Source of the DNA: Proteobacteria bacterium ST_bin16
GTDB lineage: Bacteria; Pseudomonadota; Gammaproteobacteria; Burkholderiales; Nitrosomonadaceae
Reading direction: 5' to 3'
NCBI GenBank assembly: GCA_002083595.1
Contig: MSXT01000044.1
Coordinates: 4,278 to 49,561, forward strand
Length of the DNA: 45,284 nucleotides
The position numbers and the translations under genes are program-made. The notes under the pieces were generated by a model, which saw only the letters and a program-made list of their open reading frames with translations, was not told where the DNA came from and did not search any database. Of the stretch, positions 1 to 9,821 are shown in pieces. Each line of letters begins with the position of its first letter. Within the stretch, counting starts at the first letter, position 1.

Positions 1-66
1 ATTATTGCTGTTGGTCTGGCTATGCTGTTTGCATTTGGAAACCCATTGTTGGCAGTGATTCAATAA
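1..66 (+). CDS. atpE: ATP synthase Fo subunit c, C-terminal end (partial)
   Basis: The window opens inside a gene. Frame 1 reads 21 hydrophobic residues and then TAA, ending GNPLLAVIQ. This matches the second transmembrane helix and C-terminus of the Fo ring subunit c, whose oligomer carries protons through the membrane. The key carboxylate residue lies upstream and is not visible. Identity rests on the short tail and on position: atpF follows after 40 bases, the standard atpE-atpF order. Confidence 0.8.
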   Translation: MIAVGLAMLFAFGNPLLAVIQ

Positions 67-106
67 CAATGCTGTTGTTGTTTAGATCGGAAATTACAGG
101 CTTGTC

Positions 107-580
107 ATGAATATTAACTTTACTTTAATTTCTCAGGCGATAGCCTTCTCGGTATTTATTTGGTTCACGGTCAAGTTTGTATGGCCACCATTGCTGCGTG
201 CGATAGAAGAGCGTCAGAAAACGATAGCCGATGGTTTGGCTGCCGGAGAGCGTGGCCGTCATGAGCTGGAGTTGGCCAGTCAACGTTCATCTGATGTGTT
301 GAAAGAAGCAAAACAACGTGCTTCGGAAATCATTCTGCAAGCTGAAAAACGAGCTACCGAGATCGTCGAGGAAGCTAAGCGAACCGCAAAAGAAGAGGGC
401 GATCGCATTATAACGGGTGCCAAAGCAGATATTTCGCATGAAGTATTCAGCGCAAAAGAAGCGTTGCGTCAGCATGCTGCTCAGTTAGCAATTGCTGGTG
501 CAGAGAAAATATTACGTCGGGAAGTTGATGCTAAAGCGCATGCGGATATACTGATTGCAATTGAGGAAGATTTGAAATAA
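107..580 (+). CDS. atpF: ATP synthase Fo subunit b
   Basis: This is the peripheral stalk subunit of F1Fo ATP synthase, 157 residues and of normal family length. It has one N-terminal membrane helix (about residues 5-27, ending in FVWPPL) followed by a long charged helix rich in Ala, Glu, Lys and Arg that forms the dimeric stalk joining the Fo sector to F1. The stop codon overlaps the atpH start by one base (TAATG), so the two are probably translationally coupled. Confidence 0.97.
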   Translation: MNINFTLISQAIAFSVFIWFTVKFVWPPLLRAIEERQKTIADGLAAGERGRHELELASQRSSDVLKEAKQRASEIILQAEKRATEIVEEAKRTAKEEGDRIITGAKADISHEVFSAKEALRQHAAQLAIAGAEKILRREVDAKAHADILIAIEEDLK

Positions 581-1116
581 TGGCTGAAGCGATTACAGTT
601 GCGCGACCCTATGCGGAAGCAGTGTATAAGCATGCTGTTGCTAATGATAGTTTGTCGCAGTGGTCAAAAATATTGCAGCTAGCTGGAATGATTGCTGAAG
701 ATAATGATATGAGATCACTGATCGGTAATCCAATAATTTCAGCAAAACAACTTGGCGAAATATTTCTAGAGATCGGGAAGAGTAAATTTAATCCCGAAGC
801 TCGTAATCTAGTGATGTTGCTGGCAGAAAATAAACGGATATCAATATTACCGCAGATTAGTCAGTTATTTGAGCAGTTGAAAGCGCAACATGAGGGTGTT
901 CTTGAGGCAAAAATAGTCAGTGCTTTCGCATTAGAAAGCAAGCAACTAAAAAAATTAGTTGATGATCTGGAAAGGAAATTCAAGCGCAAAATAGAAGCTC
1001 AGGTAAGTGTTGATCCAGAGTTAATTGGTGGTATAAAAGTTGAGATTGGTGATGAGATTCTAGATGCCTCGGTACGCGGTAAACTTGAAGCCATGGCCAT
1101 TGCCCTTAAAAGCTAG
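580..1116 (+). CDS. atpH: ATP synthase F1 subunit delta
   Basis: This 178-residue protein is the delta (OSCP) subunit that attaches the peripheral stalk to the top of the F1 alpha/beta hexamer. It starts with the family pattern of VARPYAEAVYKHA, has an all-helical N-terminal domain, and ends with the conserved DPELIGGIKVEIGDEILDASVRGKL segment seen at about residues 145-170. The start ATG overlaps the atpF stop by one base, and atpA follows after 12 bases. Confidence 0.97.
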   Translation: MAEAITVARPYAEAVYKHAVANDSLSQWSKILQLAGMIAEDNDMRSLIGNPIISAKQLGEIFLEIGKSKFNPEARNLVMLLAENKRISILPQISQLFEQLKAQHEGVLEAKIVSAFALESKQLKKLVDDLERKFKRKIEAQVSVDPELIGGIKVEIGDEILDASVRGKLEAMAIALKS

Positions 1117-1128
1117 GAGTTAAATGAA

Positions 1129-2670
1129 ATGCAGTTAAACCCATCCGAAATCAGTGAGCTGATTAAAAAAAGGATAGAAGGACTTGTTGATACGGCAGAG
1201 GTTCGTACGCAAGGAACGATTGTTTCTGTAACAGACGGTATTGTTCGTATACATGGTTTATCCGACGTGATGCAGGGTGAGATGTTGGAATTTCCTGGCA
1301 ATACTTTTGGTTTGGCGCTGAATCTGGAGCGTGATTCCGTGGGCGCCGTTATTATGGGTTCGTATGAACACATATGTGAAGGCGATACAGTCAAGTGTAC
1401 TGGGCGTATTTTAGAGGTACCCGTAGGTGAAGGCTTGCTGGGTCGTGTAGTGAATGCGCTGGGGCAACCGATTGATGGTAAGGGTCCAATTACAGCGGCG
1501 AAATCTGAGCCGATCGAAAAAATTGCACCGGGTGTAATCTGGCGGCAATCCGTAGATCAACCCGTGCAAACTGGACTGAAGTCTGTCGATTCGATGGTTC
1601 CGGTTGGTCGTGGACAACGTGAGTTGATTATCGGTGATCGCCAGACAGGTAAAACTGCTGTAGCGATAGATGCGATTCTCAATCAAAAAGGCCAGAACAT
1701 GCTGTGTATTTATGTGGCAATCGGGCAGAAAGCCTCTTCGATTGCTAATGTGGTGCGCAAACTGGAAGAGCATGGCGCCATGGAATATACCATTGTTGTG
1801 GCTGCAACAGCATCAGAGTCAGCGGCAATGCAATTTATCGCACCTTATTCTGGATGTACCATGGGTGAATATTTCCGTGATAAAGGCCAGGATGCACTGA
1901 TTGTGTACGATGATTTAACTAAGCAAGCTTGGGCTTATCGCCAAATATCCTTGCTGCTGCGTCGGCCACCAGGCCGCGAAGCCTATCCGGGTGATGTGTT
2001 TTATCTCCATTCGCGTTTGCTGGAAAGAGCGGCGAGAGTAAGTGCTGCCTATGTCGAGAGAGCAACAAATGGTGCGGTAAAAGGTAAAACAGGTTCTTTG
2101 ACAGCGCTGCCGATTATTGAAACACAAGCTGGTGACGTGACAGCATTTGTGCCAACGAACGTAATTTCAATTACTGATGGGCAGATATTTCTTGAGACAG
2201 ACTTGTTCAACGCCGGTATACGTCCTGCAATTAATGCGGGGGTATCGGTTTCTCGTGTGGGCGGTGCAGCTCAAACAAAGGTCATTAAGAAATTGGGGGG
2301 CGGTATACGGCTGGCATTGGCGCAATATCGTGAATTAGCAGCTTTCGCGCAATTTGCATCGGATTTAGATGAAGCGACTCGCAAACAGCTCGAGCGTGGA
2401 AAGATGGCAACAGAGTTGATGAAGCAGCCTCAGTATGCGACGCTCAGCGTATCAGAGATGGCGCTTACACTATTCGCAATCAATAATGGTTATTTTGACG
2501 ATGTTGAAGTGAATAGAGCACTTGCGTTTGAATCTGCGCTAAAAAACTATATTCGCGGTCAACATGCTGCAATTCTTGACAAAATTGAGAAAAGTAAAGA
2601 GCTCAATGCGGAAACAGAAAAAGAATTGATCACTGCGATCCAAGAATTCAAGCAAAACGGAACCTATTAA
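1129..2670 (+). CDS. atpA: ATP synthase F1 subunit alpha
   Basis: This is the non-catalytic nucleotide-binding subunit of F1, 513 residues and full length. The order is beta-barrel N-terminal domain, Walker A GDRQTGKT at about residues 169-176, the Walker B region DALIVYDDLTKQA, the alpha signature PGREAYPGDVFYLHSRLLERAA, and the helical C-terminal domain. It contributes the arginine finger to the catalytic sites on beta. It lies 12 bases after atpH and 4 bases before atpG, within one operon. Confidence 0.98.
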   Translation: MQLNPSEISELIKKRIEGLVDTAEVRTQGTIVSVTDGIVRIHGLSDVMQGEMLEFPGNTFGLALNLERDSVGAVIMGSYEHICEGDTVKCTGRILEVPVGEGLLGRVVNALGQPIDGKGPITAAKSEPIEKIAPGVIWRQSVDQPVQTGLKSVDSMVPVGRGQRELIIGDRQTGKTAVAIDAILNQKGQNMLCIYVAIGQKASSIANVVRKLEEHGAMEYTIVVAATASESAAMQFIAPYSGCTMGEYFRDKGQDALIVYDDLTKQAWAYRQISLLLRRPPGREAYPGDVFYLHSRLLERAARVSAAYVERATNGAVKGKTGSLTALPIIETQAGDVTAFVPTNVISITDGQIFLETDLFNAGIRPAINAGVSVSRVGGAAQTKVIKKLGGGIRLALAQYRELAAFAQFASDLDEATRKQLERGKMATELMKQPQYATLSVSEMALTLFAINNGYFDDVEVNRALAFESALKNYIRGQHAAILDKIEKSKELNAETEKELITAIQEFKQNGTY

Positions 2671-2674
2671 GCAA

Positions 2675-3559
2675 ATGGCCGGCAGCAGAGAAATCCGCAA
2701 TAAGATAAAGAGTGTAAAAAATACACAGAAGATTACGCGGGCCATGGAAATGGTCGCGGCGTCGAAAATGCGTAAAGCTCAAGATCGTATGAAAAAAGCC
2801 CGCCCCTATGGTGAGAAGATACGGAATGTGGCAGCTCATATGAGCCGGGCAAATACCGAATATCGGCATCCTTTTTTGATTGCGCGTGATACCGTTAAAC
2901 GAATTGGTATCATTATCGTGACTTCGGATAAAGGCCTGTGCGGAGGGTTAAATACCAATGTCTTACGCAAAGCTCTGAATCAGATGAAGACCTGGAAAGC
3001 AGAAGGAGAGCAAATCGAAGTCTGCTGTATCGGTAACAAAGGCTTAGGTTTTATGAGCAGAGTTGGTGCAAGTATCACTTCGCAAGTAGTAAATCTAGGT
3101 GATACTCCAGATATAACAAGGCTCATCGGTGCCGTAAAAGTGGTTCTTGATGGTTATACCCAAGATCAGTTTGATCGAGTGTACATTTTTTATAATCGTT
3201 TTATTAATACCATGAAGCAAGAGCCTGTGATGGAACAATTGCTTCCGCTGACTGATGATCGTATGCAAAGTAGCGAACAAGATGGCGATAAATCTAAAGC
3301 AGCATGGGATTATATTTACGAGCCAGAAGCAAAGCCTGTCATTGATGATATCATGGTGCGCTATGTAGAAGCATTGATATATCAAGCAGTAGCAGAAAAT
3401 ATGGCTTCGGAGCAATCTGCCAGGATGGTGGCGATGAAAGCTGCATCGGACAATGCGGGCAATGTTATTGATGAACTGACATTAATTTATAACAAGTCAC
3501 GACAAGCAGCAATTACGAAAGAGCTATCCGAGATCGTCGGTGGTGCTGCAGCTGTTTAA
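2675..3559 (+). CDS. atpG: ATP synthase F1 subunit gamma
   Basis: This is the central rotating shaft of F1, 294 residues. It has the two conserved terminal helices that form the coiled coil: the N-terminal EIRNKIKSVKNTQKITRAMEM and the C-terminal DNAGNVIDELTLIYNKSRQA, followed by ITKELSEIVGGA. The middle Rossmann-like domain includes TSDKGLCGGLN. It starts 4 bases after the atpA stop, which suggests coupled translation. Confidence 0.98.
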   Translation: MAGSREIRNKIKSVKNTQKITRAMEMVAASKMRKAQDRMKKARPYGEKIRNVAAHMSRANTEYRHPFLIARDTVKRIGIIIVTSDKGLCGGLNTNVLRKALNQMKTWKAEGEQIEVCCIGNKGLGFMSRVGASITSQVVNLGDTPDITRLIGAVKVVLDGYTQDQFDRVYIFYNRFINTMKQEPVMEQLLPLTDDRMQSSEQDGDKSKAAWDYIYEPEAKPVIDDIMVRYVEALIYQAVAENMASEQSARMVAMKAASDNAGNVIDELTLIYNKSRQAAITKELSEIVGGAAAV

Positions 3560-3592
3560 AACATTTTTGAATATAGAGTCTAGGGAACAACG

Positions 3593-4972
3593 ATGAGTCA
3601 AGGAAAAATTGTTCAGTGTATTGGTGCGGTGATTGATGTGGAGTTTTCGCGCGAATCTCTGCCAAAGGTTTATGATGCATTAATTATGGAAGGTTCCGAG
3701 CTTACGCTAGAAGTGCAACAGCAGCTTGGTGATGGCGTGGTGCGTACCATTGCATTGGGATCATCTGACGGATTACGCCGTGGAATGATAGTGCAAAATA
3801 CCGGTAAACAGATTACCGTGCCTGTTGGAACCAAAACACTGGGAAGAATTATGGATGTTTTGGGCCGTCCCATTGATGAAATGGGTGATATCGGTGCTGA
3901 TCAACAAATGTCAATTCATCGTGAAGCACCTGCGTTTGATGAATTATCGGCATCAACCGAATTGCTGGAAACCGGCATTAAAGTGATTGATTTAATCTGT
4001 CCATTCGCTAAGGGCGGGAAAGTAGGATTGTTTGGCGGTGCAGGTGTTGGTAAAACCGTCAACATGATGGAATTGATTCGCAATATTGCGATTGAGCACA
4101 GCGGATATTCAGTATTTGCAGGCGTTGGGGAACGTACGCGTGAAGGAAACGACTTTTATCATGAGATGAAAGAATCGAAGGTTCTGGATAAAGTGGCATT
4201 GGTTTATGGGCAAATGAATGAGCCACCTGGAAACCGTCTCCGCGTTGCGCTAACCGGACTGACAATGGCAGAATCATTCCGTGACGAAGGCAAAGATGTG
4301 TTGTTCTTCGTTGATAATATCTACCGCTATACACTGGCTGGAACAGAGGTTTCAGCTTTGCTAGGACGTATGCCATCTGCAGTGGGGTATCAACCAACAC
4401 TGGCAGAGGAAATGGGGCGATTGCAAGAACGTATTACATCGACTAAAACAGGTTCAATTACATCTATTCAAGCTGTTTATGTACCAGCGGATGATTTGAC
4501 CGATCCATCTCCAGCAACAACATTTGGACACTTGGATGCGACCGTTGTGTTGTCGCGTGATATTGCATCGTTGGGAATTTATCCGGCTGTGGATCCTCTT
4601 GACTCCACATCTCGTCAGTTAGATCCGCAAGTTGTTGGTGAGGACCACTACAATACGGCTCGTGCTGTGCAGCAGACATTGCAACGTTATAAAGAATTGC
4701 GAGACATTATCGCGATTCTGGGAATGGACGAGTTATCGCCTGAAGATAAGCTGGCAGTTAGCCGCGCACGTAAGATTCAGCGGTTCTTATCTCAACCGTT
4801 TAACGTAGCTGAGGTATTTACCGGTTCACCAGGAAAATATGTTTCTCTTAAAGATACGATTAAAGGCTTTAAGGGAATTGTCGAAGGTGAATATGATGAT
4901 TTACCTGAACAAGCATTCTATATGGTCGGTAGTATCGAAGAAGCTGTTGAGAAAGCGAAAACACTTCAATAA
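3593..4972 (+). CDS. atpD: ATP synthase F1 subunit beta
   Basis: This is the catalytic subunit making ATP from ADP and phosphate, 459 residues. Walker A GGAGVGKT is at about residues 148-155 and is followed by the GERTREGNDFY segment with the catalytic Glu. The DVLFFVDNIYRYTLAG Walker B region and the nearby alpha/beta signature PAVDPLDSTS are also present. It sits 33 bases after atpG and 17 bases before atpC. The N-terminus starts at ATG 3593, preceded by a short AGGGAACAACG ribosome-binding stretch. Confidence 0.98.
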   Translation: MSQGKIVQCIGAVIDVEFSRESLPKVYDALIMEGSELTLEVQQQLGDGVVRTIALGSSDGLRRGMIVQNTGKQITVPVGTKTLGRIMDVLGRPIDEMGDIGADQQMSIHREAPAFDELSASTELLETGIKVIDLICPFAKGGKVGLFGGAGVGKTVNMMELIRNIAIEHSGYSVFAGVGERTREGNDFYHEMKESKVLDKVALVYGQMNEPPGNRLRVALTGLTMAESFRDEGKDVLFFVDNIYRYTLAGTEVSALLGRMPSAVGYQPTLAEEMGRLQERITSTKTGSITSIQAVYVPADDLTDPSPATTFGHLDATVVLSRDIASLGIYPAVDPLDSTSRQLDPQVVGEDHYNTARAVQQTLQRYKELRDIIAILGMDELSPEDKLAVSRARKIQRFLSQPFNVAEVFTGSPGKYVSLKDTIKGFKGIVEGEYDDLPEQAFYMVGSIEEAVEKAKTLQ

Positions 4973-4989
4973 ACCAAGAGGAAATAGCG

Positions 4990-5412
4990 ATGGGTACCAT
5001 ATTTCATCTTGATATCGTTAGTGCTGAAGAATCTATTTATTCCGGTCCCGTTGAATTCTTGGTGGCACCGGCGCAAATGGGTGAAGTAGGTATTTATCCG
5101 CGCCATACACCGATGCTGACAAGAATCAAATCTGGGATGGTGCGGATCAAAGCGCAACTTAAGGAAGAAGAATTAATCTATGTGTCGGGTGGAATGCTGG
5201 AAGTCCAACCTGATGTGGTGACGATATTAGCGGATACTGCAGTGCGTAGTCACGATCTTGACGAAGCTAAAGCGCTCGAAGCGAAACGGGCTGCTGAAGA
5301 AGCAATGAAAAATCGAGAATCCGAACTGGATTACGCTAAAGCACAGGCCGAGCTGATAGAAGCCATGGCACAGTTAGCGGCAATTGATAAACTAAGAAAA
5401 CGCGGTCATTGA
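4990..5412 (+). CDS. atpC: ATP synthase F1 subunit epsilon
   Basis: This 140-residue rotor subunit couples the central stalk to the c-ring and can inhibit ATP hydrolysis through its C-terminal helices. The beta-sandwich N-terminal domain includes the conserved VAPAQMGEVGIYPRHTPMLT and YVSGGMLEVQPDVVTILADTA. The helical C-terminal domain is Ala- and Glu-rich. It is the last gene of the operon and a terminator hairpin follows 28 bases later. Confidence 0.97.
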   Translation: MGTIFHLDIVSAEESIYSGPVEFLVAPAQMGEVGIYPRHTPMLTRIKSGMVRIKAQLKEEELIYVSGGMLEVQPDVVTILADTAVRSHDLDEAKALEAKRAAEEAMKNRESELDYAKAQAELIEAMAQLAAIDKLRKRGH

Positions 5413-5440
5413 TTGTAAGTCATAAGTTCTAATGATGAAA

Positions 5441-5464
5441 AAGGCGACATAAGTCGCCTTTTTT
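5441..5464 (+). terminator. Rho-independent terminator of the atp operon
   Basis: A perfect 8-base stem, AAGGCGAC / GTCGCCTT, with a 4-base loop (ATAA), is followed by a T run and preceded by an A run. It lies directly after atpC and separates the atp operon from glmU. The flanking A and T runs would let it work on both strands. Confidence 0.9.
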
Positions 5465-5633
5465 GTATCTATTTATCAAACATTGATCTGGTTACAATAA
5501 CTGGATTATAAGCAGTAAAAGATAATGCGCTGGATTACATCAAATCAACGAGGAGAATTGACTGCATTTGTTGTTCATTTATGGCGCATTTAGTTAAAAT
5601 CCATTGAAAACTTCATTTCCAAAGTAGATTATC

Positions 5634-7007
5634 GTGTCCAAGCTTAATGTAGTGATACTGGCAGCCGGTGCTGGAAAGCGTATGCAATCAACCCTTCCTA
5701 AGGTGTTGCATACTTTGGCGGGGCGTCCACTGCTAATGCATGCCATTGATACTGCGCGCTTGCTTTCGCCTGACAAAATCTGTGTTGTTATAGGTCATGG
5801 CAGCGACCAAGTAAAACAGTCGATTACCGGCGATGATTTGACATGGGTGTTGCAGGCGCAGCAATTAGGCACCGGGCACGCGCTCATGCAAGTCTTGCCG
5901 CAGTTGAATACCGATGGATTCACGCTGGTTTTGTATGGTGATGTGCCATTGGTCCGGATTCAAACCTTGCAACAATTAATCGCAGCGGCAGGAGAAAAAG
6001 ACTGTGCGCTTTTAACCGCAATAATCGACGATCCTTTTGGCTACGGCAGGATTTTGCGTAACCGGGAAGACGGGGAAGTGGTTGCAATCGTTGAGCAAAA
6101 AGATGCTACTGCAGAACAACAGAGTATCCGCGAGATTAATACCGGAATAATGCTCATACCCAATCAGCATTTGCATCAATGGCTACCAAAGCTTGAAAAT
6201 AAAAACACCCAGCGAGAATATTACTTGACCGACATCATAGCGATGGCGGTAAAAGATGGTATATATGTCGCATCGTCACAAGCGAAAAATTTCTGGGAAG
6301 TGATGGGTGTTAATAATAAGCATCAGCTGGCTGAGCTTGAGCGCGTTCATCAAAAAAACCGCGCTGAGAAGCTGTTGGAAGAAGGTGTCAGCTTGCTCGA
6401 TCCCAATCGGATAGACATACGGGGTGAACTGAGCTGCGGTTCTGATGTTGAGATTGATATTGACTGTATTTTTGAAGGGGTCGTTAGACTGGGTGATTCC
6501 GTCCGGGTAGGCGCGCATAGCATATTAAGAAATGTAACGATTGGGTCGGGGAGTATTATTCATCCCTTCAGTCTGATTGAAGATGCCGAAATCGGAGAAG
6601 ATGGTAAGATCGGCCCTTACGCACGCATCCGGCCAGGGACACGGTTGGCTAAGAAAGTGCATATCGGAAATTTTGTCGAAGTCAAAAATAGTCAAATTGC
6701 GGCAGGAAGTAAAGCGAATCACTTAAGTTATATTGGTGATTCCACCGTAGGGGAAAATGTCAATATTGGCGCTGGAACAATTACATGTAATTATGATGGC
6801 GCAAACAAATATCGAACAGTCATTGAAGATGATGTATTCATCGGATCCGATACACAGCTGATTGCGCCCGTTAAGATTTCAAAAGGGTCGACAATTGGGG
6901 CTGGATCTACTATCACTAAAGAAACTCCGGAGAATCAGCTTACCTTGTCCAGATCGAAGCAAGTCAGCATTACTGGATGGAAGCGCCCACAAAAATCAAA
7001 AGCATAG
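5634..7007 (+). CDS. glmU: Bifunctional N-acetylglucosamine-1-phosphate uridyltransferase / glucosamine-1-phosphate acetyltransferase
   Basis: This 457-residue enzyme makes UDP-GlcNAc, precursor of peptidoglycan and lipid A, in two steps. The N-terminal half is a pyrophosphorylase with the nucleotide-binding motif LAAGAGKRMQSTLPKVLH. The C-terminal half is a left-handed beta-helix acetyltransferase with isoleucine-patch hexads (GENVNIGAGTITCNYDG). The start is a GTG at 5634, because SKLNVVILAAG follows it directly as in the family; the SD is weak. Together with glmS downstream it covers most of the route from fructose-6-phosphate to UDP-GlcNAc (the mutase GlmM is not here). Confidence 0.97.
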   Translation: MSKLNVVILAAGAGKRMQSTLPKVLHTLAGRPLLMHAIDTARLLSPDKICVVIGHGSDQVKQSITGDDLTWVLQAQQLGTGHALMQVLPQLNTDGFTLVLYGDVPLVRIQTLQQLIAAAGEKDCALLTAIIDDPFGYGRILRNREDGEVVAIVEQKDATAEQQSIREINTGIMLIPNQHLHQWLPKLENKNTQREYYLTDIIAMAVKDGIYVASSQAKNFWEVMGVNNKHQLAELERVHQKNRAEKLLEEGVSLLDPNRIDIRGELSCGSDVEIDIDCIFEGVVRLGDSVRVGAHSILRNVTIGSGSIIHPFSLIEDAEIGEDGKIGPYARIRPGTRLAKKVHIGNFVEVKNSQIAAGSKANHLSYIGDSTVGENVNIGAGTITCNYDGANKYRTVIEDDVFIGSDTQLIAPVKISKGSTIGAGSTITKETPENQLTLSRSKQVSITGWKRPQKSKA

Positions 7008-7058
7008 TAAGTCTATGCATTATCGTTCTTTTAGCTTGAGTTGTGAGGAGAATGCGCT

Positions 7059-8915
7059 ATGTGTGGAATAGTTGGTGCAGTGGCTAATAACAATGTTGTT
7101 CCGGTATTACTGGATGGATTATTACATCTGGAGTACCGCGGATATGATTCAGCCGGGCTCGTTGTTACCTGCAACGGTTTGCAAAGACTGCGAACAACAG
7201 GCCGTGTAACCGAGTTGCAGAAACTCGCACACGAAAAAAATACCCATGGCTTTGCCGGCATTGCCCATACCCGCTGGGCAACGCATGGCGCACCCTCCGA
7301 GCGCAATGCGCACCCGCATTTTTCCGGAATGCCGGATTCATCCGTGCGGATAGCTGTTGTGCATAATGGCATCATCGAGAATCATGAAGTCATGCGAAAG
7401 CGTTTGCAAGCGGAAGGATATGAATTTGTTTCCGATACCGATACCGAAGTCATTGCGCATCTCATTGCGTTCAATCTCAAGCATACCGACGATTTGTTAA
7501 CAGCAGTCTGCACTTCTATAGACGAGCTACAAGGCGCATATGCTATTGCAGTAATGGAAGAAGCCCGGCCGGAAAGAATTGTGGTGGCGCGTAATGGTGC
7601 TCCATTGCTGCTGGGATTGGGTGAAAGCGGCAATTATGCAGCTTCTGATGCTTCTGCATTGTTAAAAGCGACTCGGAATATGATTTACCTGGAAGAAGGC
7701 GATGTAGCTGAGTTGACACGCGATGGATATCGAATTGTGAATTGTCTGCAGAGTAACTCGGTCAGGGAAGTCAAACGGACAGTACACGAGAGCAATCTTT
7801 CCAGCGAAGCGATTGAGCTCGGGCCATATACCCATTACATGCAGAAAGAAATTTTCGAGCAACCGAGTGCGGTGGCGAATACCTTGGAAATGGTCTTCAA
7901 TGCGCAATCCATCTCGCCCAATTTGTTTGGCAGCGAGGCCGAGAAAGTATTCTCTCAAACCAAAAGTATTCTCATTCTGGCTTGCGGGACCAGCTACCAT
8001 GCCGGACTGGTAGCGCGCTATTGGCTGGAAACCGTTGCCGGCCTTCCGTGCAATGTTGAGATCGCCAGCGAATACCGCTATCGCGATCCGATTGCGGATC
8101 CCCATACGTTGGTGGTTGGTATTTCGCAATCGGGTGAAACTGCGGATACATTGGCAGCGCTCAACTACGCAAAGAAACTGGGTCATCGATATAGTCTGGC
8201 GATTTGCAATGTGCCGGAAAGCGCATTGATACGCCAAACCGACCTGCGCTTTCTCACGCGTGCCGGGCCTGAGATCGGTGTCGCATCGACCAAGGCATTT
8301 ACTACGCAATTGGCTTCACTATTGCTGCTGACAGTAACGTTGGCGAAAATGCGCCATAAATTATCCGCATCTGAAGAGCAACAGATGATCATGACGTTGC
8401 GTCATTTACCGATGGCTTTGCAGCATGCACTGCAAGTCGAACCGCAAGTGCGCATTTGGGCGGAAAGTTTTGCACAAAAACGCCATGCACTGTTTCTCGG
8501 ACGCGGCGTTCATTATCCTATCGCCATGGAAGGCGCGCTTAAACTAAAGGAGATTTCGTATATCCATGCGGAAGCCTACGCGGCTGGAGAACTGAAACAT
8601 GGGCCGCTGGCATTAGTGGATGATGAAATGCCTGTGGTTGCGATAGCGCCCAACGATCAGTTGTTAGGGAAACTCAAATCGAATTTGCAGGAAGTGCATG
8701 CCAGAGGCGGCGAATTATATGTATTCGCAGATGCCGATTCGCAGATTGCGCAGAGTGAAAATGAACATGTCATTCGTTTATCGGAACATGCCGGTTTGCT
8801 CAGTCCGATTCTGCACACTATACCGCTACAGCTGTTGGCGTATCATGTTGCCTTAGTGAAAGGTACGGATGTCGATAAACCGCGAAATCTGGCAAAAGCA
8901 GTGACGGTTGAATAA
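7059..8915 (+). CDS. glmS: Glutamine-fructose-6-phosphate aminotransferase (isomerizing)
   Basis: This 618-residue enzyme converts fructose-6-phosphate and glutamine into glucosamine-6-phosphate, the first committed step of amino-sugar synthesis. The N-terminal class II glutaminase domain begins MCGIVGAVA, where Cys2 is the nucleophile exposed after Met removal. Two SIS sugar-isomerase domains follow, with CGTSYHAGL and SQSGETADTLAAL visible, and the protein ends in the family tail KPRNLAKAVTVE. GAGGAG precedes the ATG by about 8 bases. The 51-base gap after glmU suggests cotranscription. I saw no glmS ribozyme, which is not expected in this group. Confidence 0.98.
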   Translation: MCGIVGAVANNNVVPVLLDGLLHLEYRGYDSAGLVVTCNGLQRLRTTGRVTELQKLAHEKNTHGFAGIAHTRWATHGAPSERNAHPHFSGMPDSSVRIAVVHNGIIENHEVMRKRLQAEGYEFVSDTDTEVIAHLIAFNLKHTDDLLTAVCTSIDELQGAYAIAVMEEARPERIVVARNGAPLLLGLGESGNYAASDASALLKATRNMIYLEEGDVAELTRDGYRIVNCLQSNSVREVKRTVHESNLSSEAIELGPYTHYMQKEIFEQPSAVANTLEMVFNAQSISPNLFGSEAEKVFSQTKSILILACGTSYHAGLVARYWLETVAGLPCNVEIASEYRYRDPIADPHTLVVGISQSGETADTLAALNYAKKLGHRYSLAICNVPESALIRQTDLRFLTRAGPEIGVASTKAFTTQLASLLLLTVTLAKMRHKLSASEEQQMIMTLRHLPMALQHALQVEPQVRIWAESFAQKRHALFLGRGVHYPIAMEGALKLKEISYIHAEAYAAGELKHGPLALVDDEMPVVAIAPNDQLLGKLKSNLQEVHARGGELYVFADADSQIAQSENEHVIRLSEHAGLLSPILHTIPLQLLAYHVALVKGTDVDKPRNLAKAVTVE

Positions 8916-9068
8916 AAATTGCTATTGCGCACACCGGATCTTTTTCAATAAGACTGTATATATACCACTGAACTGCTCTTTCTTCTTTTATTGTTCATGA
9001 GGATTGATACTTTATCCATGGGATGCAGGGTGGTAATATAAAAATACTTAAACAAAAGGTATATACAA

Positions 9069-9794
9069 ATGGCGGGTCATAGTAAGTGGGCTAATATCAA
9101 GCATAAAAAAGCTGCACAAGATGCTAAGCGGGGTAAAGTGTTTACACGGCTTATCAAGGAGATAACCGTGGCTGCTCGCATGGGTGGCGGCGATCCGGAC
9201 AGCAATCCGCGCTTACGTTTGGCGGTGGACAAGGCATACGATCAGAATATGCCTAAGGATAATGTCGAACGTGCAATTAAGCGTGGCAGCGGCGCGCTGG
9301 ATGGTGTCGATTATGAAGAAATCCGTTACGAGGGCTATGGGATCGCGGGTGCCGCCGTCATGGTGGATTGTATGACCGATAATCGTGTCCGCACGGTAGC
9401 CGATGTGCGGCATGCATTTACCAAATATGGCGGAAATCTAGGTACGGATGGATCCGTCAGTTTCTTATTCAAACATTGCGGGCAGTTAATTTTCGCTCCG
9501 GAAACCGATGAAGATAAACTGATTGAAGCCGCAGTGGAGGCTGGTGCAGAAGATGTGATCAGCAATGACGATGGCAGTATCGAAGTGATTACAGCGCCTT
9601 ACGAATTTATTAATGTGAAGGTAGCGCTGGAAAAAGCCGGATTTAAAGCTGAACTGGCAGAGGTCACTATGAAACCCGGTAATGAAGCTGTTTTAACGGG
9701 CGATGATGCAGTAAAAATGCAGAAACTACTGGACGCCTTGGAAAATCTTGATGATGTGCAAAATGTTTACACTACGGCCGTACTTGATGAATAG
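9069..9794 (+). CDS. yebC: YebC/PmpR-family DNA-binding regulatory protein
   Basis: This is a 241-residue YebC/TACO1 family protein, recognised from its N-terminus MAGHSKWANIKHKKAAQDAKRG and the three-domain length. Family members act as transcriptional regulators, and some have been linked to translation of proline-rich stretches. It stands directly upstream of ruvCAB, the arrangement found in many proteobacteria. The stop TAG at 9792 is in the same frame as ruvC downstream, separated only by the stop and a short spacer. Confidence 0.95.
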   Translation: MAGHSKWANIKHKKAAQDAKRGKVFTRLIKEITVAARMGGGDPDSNPRLRLAVDKAYDQNMPKDNVERAIKRGSGALDGVDYEEIRYEGYGIAGAAVMVDCMTDNRVRTVADVRHAFTKYGGNLGTDGSVSFLFKHCGQLIFAPETDEDKLIEAAVEAGAEDVISNDDGSIEVITAPYEFINVKVALEKAGFKAELAEVTMKPGNEAVLTGDDAVKMQKLLDALENLDDVQNVYTTAVLDE

Positions 9795-9821
9795 AAATTC
9801 CGCCGATCAGCAGGTGATAAA

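Noticed and set aside
7662..8309. Minus-strand 215-codon frame inside glmS
   Set aside because: It lies wholly opposite a clear glmS coding region and shows no known domain; it is a shadow frame.
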